Assembly: GCF_029023825.1 (NCBI RefSeq)
Contig: NZ_CP118957.1
Location: 2,528,501-2,592,500, forward strand
Direction: 5' to 3'
Origin: Enterococcus saccharolyticus subsp. saccharolyticus
GTDB lineage: Bacteria; Bacillota; Bacilli; Lactobacillales; Enterococcaceae
DNA length: 64,000 bases
Part shown: positions 60,495 through 64,000 of the stretch, piece after piece
How positions within the stretch are numbered: the stretch's first letter is position 1
Layout: each line of letters starts with the position of its first letter
Position numbers and translations under genes: made by a program
The notes under the pieces: model-generated
Told to the model about the DNA's origin: nothing
What the model saw: only the letters and a program-made list of their open reading frames with translations
Database searches by the model: none

Positions 60495-61352
60495 TTACTC
60501 ATCCCCTACTGTTCGTTCAATCACAGTAACGACTGACAAGTCATGTGAATGGGCATAAGGTTTTACGTAAACTTTTTGATCTAAACCAAATTTATCTACT
60601 TCAGATTCAATCACTGTTCCCACCAGTAAATCTGCGGGAGAATTGCCCCCTAAACCAGATGTTTGTACGATATCATCTTTAGAAATTGGTGTTTTACCAG
60701 TTAATTGCTCGACAACTAGTGCATCACGTGTCACATCATACCCTTTTAATAAGCCAAAAACTTCACCTTTTTTCGTACTAATACGCACTGGATAATGGTT
60801 GCTCGTTTGATTCTCAGAAGTTAACAATTCGACTTTAGATGACATCGCATTGACTTCCAATACGCGACCAATTAAGCCCTGTTTTGCCATCACGGCCATA
60901 TTGACTTCAATCCCATCTTTGGCACCTTTATCAATGACCAACATATCTTGCCAAGAATCTGGTGAACGCGTAATCACATTCGCCGTTACTTTTTGATAAT
61001 TGGTTAATGTAGCATTTAATTCTAATTCTTCTTTTAAAGCGGCAATTTCACGTTCATACGCTTTATTTTGACGATCCATTGCATCATAAGCGTCCACTTT
61101 TTCTTTCAAACGTTCATTTTCTTCATATGTAACAAGGAGATTTTGTACAGCACGCACGCTATTATCAAACCAACGTGCTGGTGCAAATACGACTTTATCA
61201 ACAAACGCAACTGAATCATTGATCACAACTTGAACTACGGAAGTTTTCTCATCTTTTGCGCGTTGGGCAACAGTTAAACTTAATGAACCTACTGCAATAA
61301 TAACTATAATCAAGGTAATAATAATATTTTTATTTGGATTAAATTTTTTCAC
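60495..61352 (-). CDS. mreC: Cell shape-determining protein MreC
   Basis: A 285-residue MreC. A membrane anchor at residues 9-28 (IIITLIIVIIAVGSLSLTV) is followed by a coiled coil (about 65-110) and two beta-barrel domains: KVTANVITRSPDSWQDML, DKGAKDGIEVNMAV and GLIGRVLEV are family stretches. It works with MreD outside the membrane at sites of wall growth. The pair and sagA form a conserved enterococcal neighbourhood. Confidence 0.93.
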   Translation of the reverse strand: MKKFNPNKNIIITLIIVIIAVGSLSLTVAQRAKDEKTSVVQVVINDSVAFVDKVVFAPARWFDNSVRAVQNLLVTYEENERLKEKVDAYDAMDRQNKAYEREIAALKEELELNATLTNYQKVTANVITRSPDSWQDMLVIDKGAKDGIEVNMAVMAKQGLIGRVLEVNAMSSKVELLTSENQTSNHYPVRISTKKGEVFGLLKGYDVTRDALVVEQLTGKTPISKDDIVQTSGLGGNSPADLLVGTVIESEVDKFGLDQKVYVKPYAHSHDLSVVTVIERTVGDE

Positions 61353-61421
61353 CGAAGCACCTCTAAAATTTCAAACTGATAGCTTAAATTGTACCACTAA
61401 ATCCCTTTAAACAAAAGAAAG

Positions 61422-61478
61422 ACTCCCACTCTTAATGCTTTTTTTGAAAACTTTTTCGAGAAAAACATTAGTGGGAGT
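61422..61478 (-). terminator. Terminator after the thiamine pyrophosphokinase gene
   Basis: ACTCCCACT and TTAATG pair with CATTA and AGTGGGAGT around a T/A-rich loop, just after the stop at 61483. Confidence 0.7.
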
Positions 61479-61482
61479 TTTT

Positions 61483-62118
61483 TTAGTTATCTTTACTCTG
61501 AACAACGGCGACAATTCCACTGGTAAAGGAAATTTGCGCTTGTTTCGTTAAAAATTCATTACTTGCATACGAAGTAGGATAGGCAACTTCTTGATTTTCT
61601 AGTGTATATTTACTACCTGTTAATGTCAAATTGGAAACAGGCATTAAACAGCAATAGGCCAAATAGGTCATTCCTGTTTCTTGATAGACGGTATGGGTTC
61701 CTGGCAACAGAAACTGCAGACTATTTTGTTGGTCTTTTAAGAATAATTGCTGACAATGTGGCATAAAACGAGGTTCCAACACCATCCATAAATTTGCTAG
61801 AAAATGATCAATTCTACCACCTGTTAAACCAATCAACGTTACTGTCGCATCAGGATAACGGGTCAAGACTAAATCTAAACCCAATTGTGTATCAGTATCA
61901 TCTTTTTCAGCAGGTGATTGTTTGACTTCTTGTGCTGCCGCAAAAACGAGATCTCGCTCTTTTTCATCTAAGGAATCAAAATCGCCGACTGCAATTGATA
62001 ATGGTAATCCTTGTTCAATCAAAAAGAGACCACCACGATCAATTCCTACATACAATTCATATTCTTCTAACGACGGCCAAGTTGAAACCGGTGCGCCACC
62101 CACAACTAATACTTTCAT
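61483..62118 (-). CDS. thiN: Thiamine pyrophosphokinase
   Basis: A 211-residue thiamine diphosphokinase. VGIDRGGLFLIEQG near residue 27, AVGDFDSLDEKE with the metal aspartates, SPAEKDDTDTQLGL and LIGLTGGRIDHFLANL are the family motifs. It transfers pyrophosphate from ATP to thiamine. It is the last gene of rsgA-rpe-thiN, an order widely kept in Firmicutes; its ATG overlaps the rpe stop by one base. Confidence 0.93.
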   Translation of the reverse strand: MKVLVVGGAPVSTWPSLEEYELYVGIDRGGLFLIEQGLPLSIAVGDFDSLDEKERDLVFAAAQEVKQSPAEKDDTDTQLGLDLVLTRYPDATVTLIGLTGGRIDHFLANLWMVLEPRFMPHCQQLFLKDQQNSLQFLLPGTHTVYQETGMTYLAYCCLMPVSNLTLTGSKYTLENQEVAYPTSYASNEFLTKQAQISFTSGIVAVVQSKDN

Positions 62119-62768
62119 TATTGAATCGCTTCTTTCAGCAATTGAATTTGTTTTTCCGGTTGTTCTGCGTCATAAATATAACTACCTGCGACAAAAACAT
62201 TTACGCCAGCTTCTTTGCAACGTTTGGCTGTTTCAGGGACAATTCCACCATCCACTTGAATATCAAAATGATACCCATGTTCTTCCCTTAATGCGGCTAA
62301 TTCATGAATTTTATCCAGAGATTCTTCAATAAATGATTGGCCGCCAAAACCAGGATTCACTGTCATAACCAAGACTTGATCCACCATTGATAATACATGT
62401 TTGATACTATCCACTGGCGTACCAGGGTTTAACACAACCTCGGCTTTGACATTTTCTGCCTTAATCATTTGAATCGCACGATGAATATGCGGTGTTGCTT
62501 CCACGTGTACGCCAATAATATCTGCGCCTGCAACCGCAAAATCATGAATATAACGTTCTGGATCAACAATCATTAAATGAACATCTAACGGTAATTTCGT
62601 TATTGGACGAATCGCCTTCACGACGTTAGGACCAAACGTAATATTCGGAACAAACTGACCATCCATAACATCGACGTGGATATAATCTGCTCCATGTTTT
62701 TCAACAAACTCAATATCTCGTTGTAAATTTGCAAAATCTGCGCTTAAAATTGACGGTGCGATTTTCAT
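62118..62768 (-). CDS. rpe: Ribulose-phosphate 3-epimerase
   Basis: A 216-residue TIM-barrel epimerase of the pentose phosphate pathway. KIAPSILSADFANLQ opens it; YIHVDVMDGQFVPN, PLDVHLMI, MTVNPGFGGQSF and DIQVDGGI hold the metal and catalytic residues. GGAGG precedes the ATG at 62768; an upstream reading to 62816 falls in rsgA. It sits between rsgA and thiN. Confidence 0.95.
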   Translation of the reverse strand: MKIAPSILSADFANLQRDIEFVEKHGADYIHVDVMDGQFVPNITFGPNVVKAIRPITKLPLDVHLMIVDPERYIHDFAVAGADIIGVHVEATPHIHRAIQMIKAENVKAEVVLNPGTPVDSIKHVLSMVDQVLVMTVNPGFGGQSFIEESLDKIHELAALREEHGYHFDIQVDGGIVPETAKRCKEAGVNVFVAGSYIYDAEQPEKQIQLLKEAIQ

Positions 62769-62778
62769 AAAATTCCTC

Positions 62779-63660
62779 CTATTTTTTCTTTCGATAAACG
62801 GGTCTTCGTTTTTCAATTTCTTCTAGAAATTGGACATAATTATCATAACGTGTTTGCGCAATTTCACCGCTTGCCACACGTTCTTTGACAGCACATTGTG
62901 GTTCATTGATATGCATACACTCACGGAAACGACAATCCGTAGATGCCTCAACAAATTCAGGGAACTGTTTAGATAGTTCACGGGCTTCTATTTCTAGAAA
63001 ATCAATTGAACTAAATCCAGGTGTATCCGCAACTAATCCATCGGCAATTGGTATTAATTCTACATGACGAGTCGTATGCTTCCCACGACCTAATGATTCC
63101 GAAATTGCAGCTGTCTCTAAATCCAACTCAGGAACAATACGGTTTAATAACGTTGATTTTCCAGCACCTGATTGTCCCATAAAAACAGTCAATTGATTGG
63201 GAAAAAGTCGTTCTAATTCTTTTGTTGCTCTCTCATCTTCAGTAGACGCAATCACTGTATAACCGATACTTTCATAGCAATTGATTACTTCTTGTATTTT
63301 TTCTTTGTCATCAATTAAATCCGTTTTACTTAAATAAATAATCGGTTCAATAGCTGTATATTCCAAGGTTACTAAAAAGCGATCTAATAAATTATACGAA
63401 AAATTCGGTTCCACCATGCTGGTCACAATTACACCTTGATCTACATTTGCGACTGCTGGACGTACCAACTCATTTTTTCGTGGTAAAATTTCCAACAAAT
63501 ACCCATCGGTCAAATTGCTACTTTCAAATACAACTTCATCGCCAACTAATGGTGTAATTTTACGATTACGAAAATTTCCACGTGCACGTGTCTGATACAG
63601 TTCTCCTTCTGATTGTACATAGTAAAAGCCACTCAATGCTTTTCTAATTTGTCCTTTCAA
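62779..63660 (-). CDS. rsgA: Ribosome small subunit-dependent GTPase A
   Basis: A 293-residue circularly permuted GTPase. The OB fold comes first (GQIRKALSGFYYVQ), then G4 (YLSKTDL), G1 (GQSGAGKSTLLN), G3 (DTPGFSS) and a C-terminal zinc knuckle (CRFRECMHINEPQCAV). It checks maturation of the 30S subunit. The start is a TTG at 63660, 7 bp after GGAGG; the 28 upstream codons do not resemble the family. First gene of the operon with rpe and thiN. Confidence 0.95.
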   Translation of the reverse strand: MKGQIRKALSGFYYVQSEGELYQTRARGNFRNRKITPLVGDEVVFESSNLTDGYLLEILPRKNELVRPAVANVDQGVIVTSMVEPNFSYNLLDRFLVTLEYTAIEPIIYLSKTDLIDDKEKIQEVINCYESIGYTVIASTEDERATKELERLFPNQLTVFMGQSGAGKSTLLNRIVPELDLETAAISESLGRGKHTTRHVELIPIADGLVADTPGFSSIDFLEIEARELSKQFPEFVEASTDCRFRECMHINEPQCAVKERVASGEIAQTRYDNYVQFLEEIEKRRPVYRKKK

Positions 63661-63725
63661 AAATCCGCCTCCTTGCTTTTTTTCTATTGTATCATATTCG
63701 CTAACATCCGCTAAGTATAATAAAA

Positions 63726-63751
63726 AAACGGCATGAAAAATCATGCCGTTT
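63726..63751. terminator. Terminator of the hydrolase gene at the window edge
   Basis: AAACGGCATGA pairs with TCATGCCGTTT; T-run on both strands. It separates the hydrolase from rsgA. Confidence 0.85.
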
Positions 63752-63757
63752 TCTCTC

Positions 63758-64000
63758 TTATAACGTTTCTAACCACTGAATGAGCAACGTACTGATTTCT
63801 TGTTGTTGCCGACTATTAGTAATCTTAGCTTGATTGTCTCCTTTTTGGTCCCCATAACTTCCAAATCCAGCATGATTTCCACCAGTAATAGTTTGATACA
63901 GTGTCATTTTCGGTAAAAATTGTTTCGCACTTTGGTATTTTTCTTGATTTAAGACCCCATCATAATCGCCAGTAAGGGAAAGCACTGCTCCATCGAAACC
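63758..64000 (-). CDS. Alpha/beta hydrolase, C-terminal part (5' end outside window)
   Basis: The last 80 or so residues of a protein that continues past the right edge: FDGAVLSLTGDYDGVLN with the acid residue region, then TITGGNHAGFGSYGDQKGDN with the catalytic histidine, as in Abhydrolase_5-type enzymes. The nucleophile motif lies outside the window. A short reading starting at 63985 is only an internal methionine. Substrate unknown. Confidence 0.75.
   Translation of the reverse strand, partial: GFDGAVLSLTGDYDGVLNQEKYQSAKQFLPKMTLYQTITGGNHAGFGSYGDQKGDNQAKITNSRQQQEISTLLIQWLETL

Noticed and set aside
1..64000. CRISPR arrays, tRNA or rRNA genes
   Set aside because: No regular spaced repeats, no clover-leaf or conserved rRNA stretches were seen on either strand.

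Overview
The window looks like a stretch of chromosome from a low-GC Gram-positive coccus of the order Lactobacillales, most probably Enterococcus. This rests on AT-rich codon use, strong GGAGG ribosome binding sites, the mreC-mreD-sagA order with a SagA-like NlpC/P60 cell-wall hydrolase, the rplM-rpsI pair with an L13-type leader, and the general gene set. The species cannot be fixed by reading alone.

Layout. 1-2.4 kb: two U32-family (TrhP-like) tRNA hydroxylation genes and a HAD phosphatase. 2.5-15.4 kb: a defence island. It holds a PLD/SF2-helicase/DUF3427 protein coupled to a NUDIX hydrolase, a complete Wadjet type II operon (jetABCD, TIGR02677-02680 type) abutting a decapitated 2-hydroxyacid dehydrogenase, and an IS3-family element 35 bp upstream of jetA. 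15.7-16.2 kb: an aquaporin gene that has lost its second NPA half by an in-frame deletion. 16.3-21.8 kb: a polyamine operon (speA-speE-speB-carboxyspermidine dehydrogenase-nspC) behind a long leader with a terminator hairpin. 22.4-35 kb: ordinary metabolism and transport, including a MetE-like protein, an iron/phosphonate-type ABC transporter with a divergent LysR gene across a large palindrome, a metallo-beta-lactamase-fold gene with an apparent ATC start, a secreted CYTH-like protein, RarD, a Dus enzyme and a serine hydrolase.

35.1-43.3 kb: a type I restriction-modification locus built as an inversion system. Active hsdM-hsdS and hsdR lie on the minus strand, with a silent, start-less hsdS cassette on the plus strand and a tyrosine recombinase gene between the two hsdS copies. 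Four copies of one 15-bp sequence sit at the start of every target-recognition domain, two in each orientation. A 159-bp inverted repeat and a 26-bp inverted repeat tie the two hsdS copies together. This is the most interesting system in the window: a recombinase-driven specificity switch.

43.5-47.7 kb: a PTS-IIC-like membrane protein, a CapA-like protein and malic enzyme. 47.8-55.9 kb: a decayed integrated element beside rpsI. It is flanked by two related copies of the rpsI terminator region and carries an ArdA-like fragment, an arsR-acr3-arsC arsenic operon, Tn916-type DUF961 genes (one fused to a transposase tail), a more GC-rich operon (UroD/MtaA-like, MetQ-like, ProC, VOC) and the C-terminal end of an integrase. 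55.9-64 kb: conserved housekeeping genes (rpsI, rplM, dps, prepilin peptidase, sagA, mreD, mreC, thiamine pyrophosphokinase, rpe, rsgA).

No tRNA, rRNA or CRISPR array was seen. Gene starts were chosen by ribosome binding site and family alignment from memory; domain names are recognition by eye, not search results.
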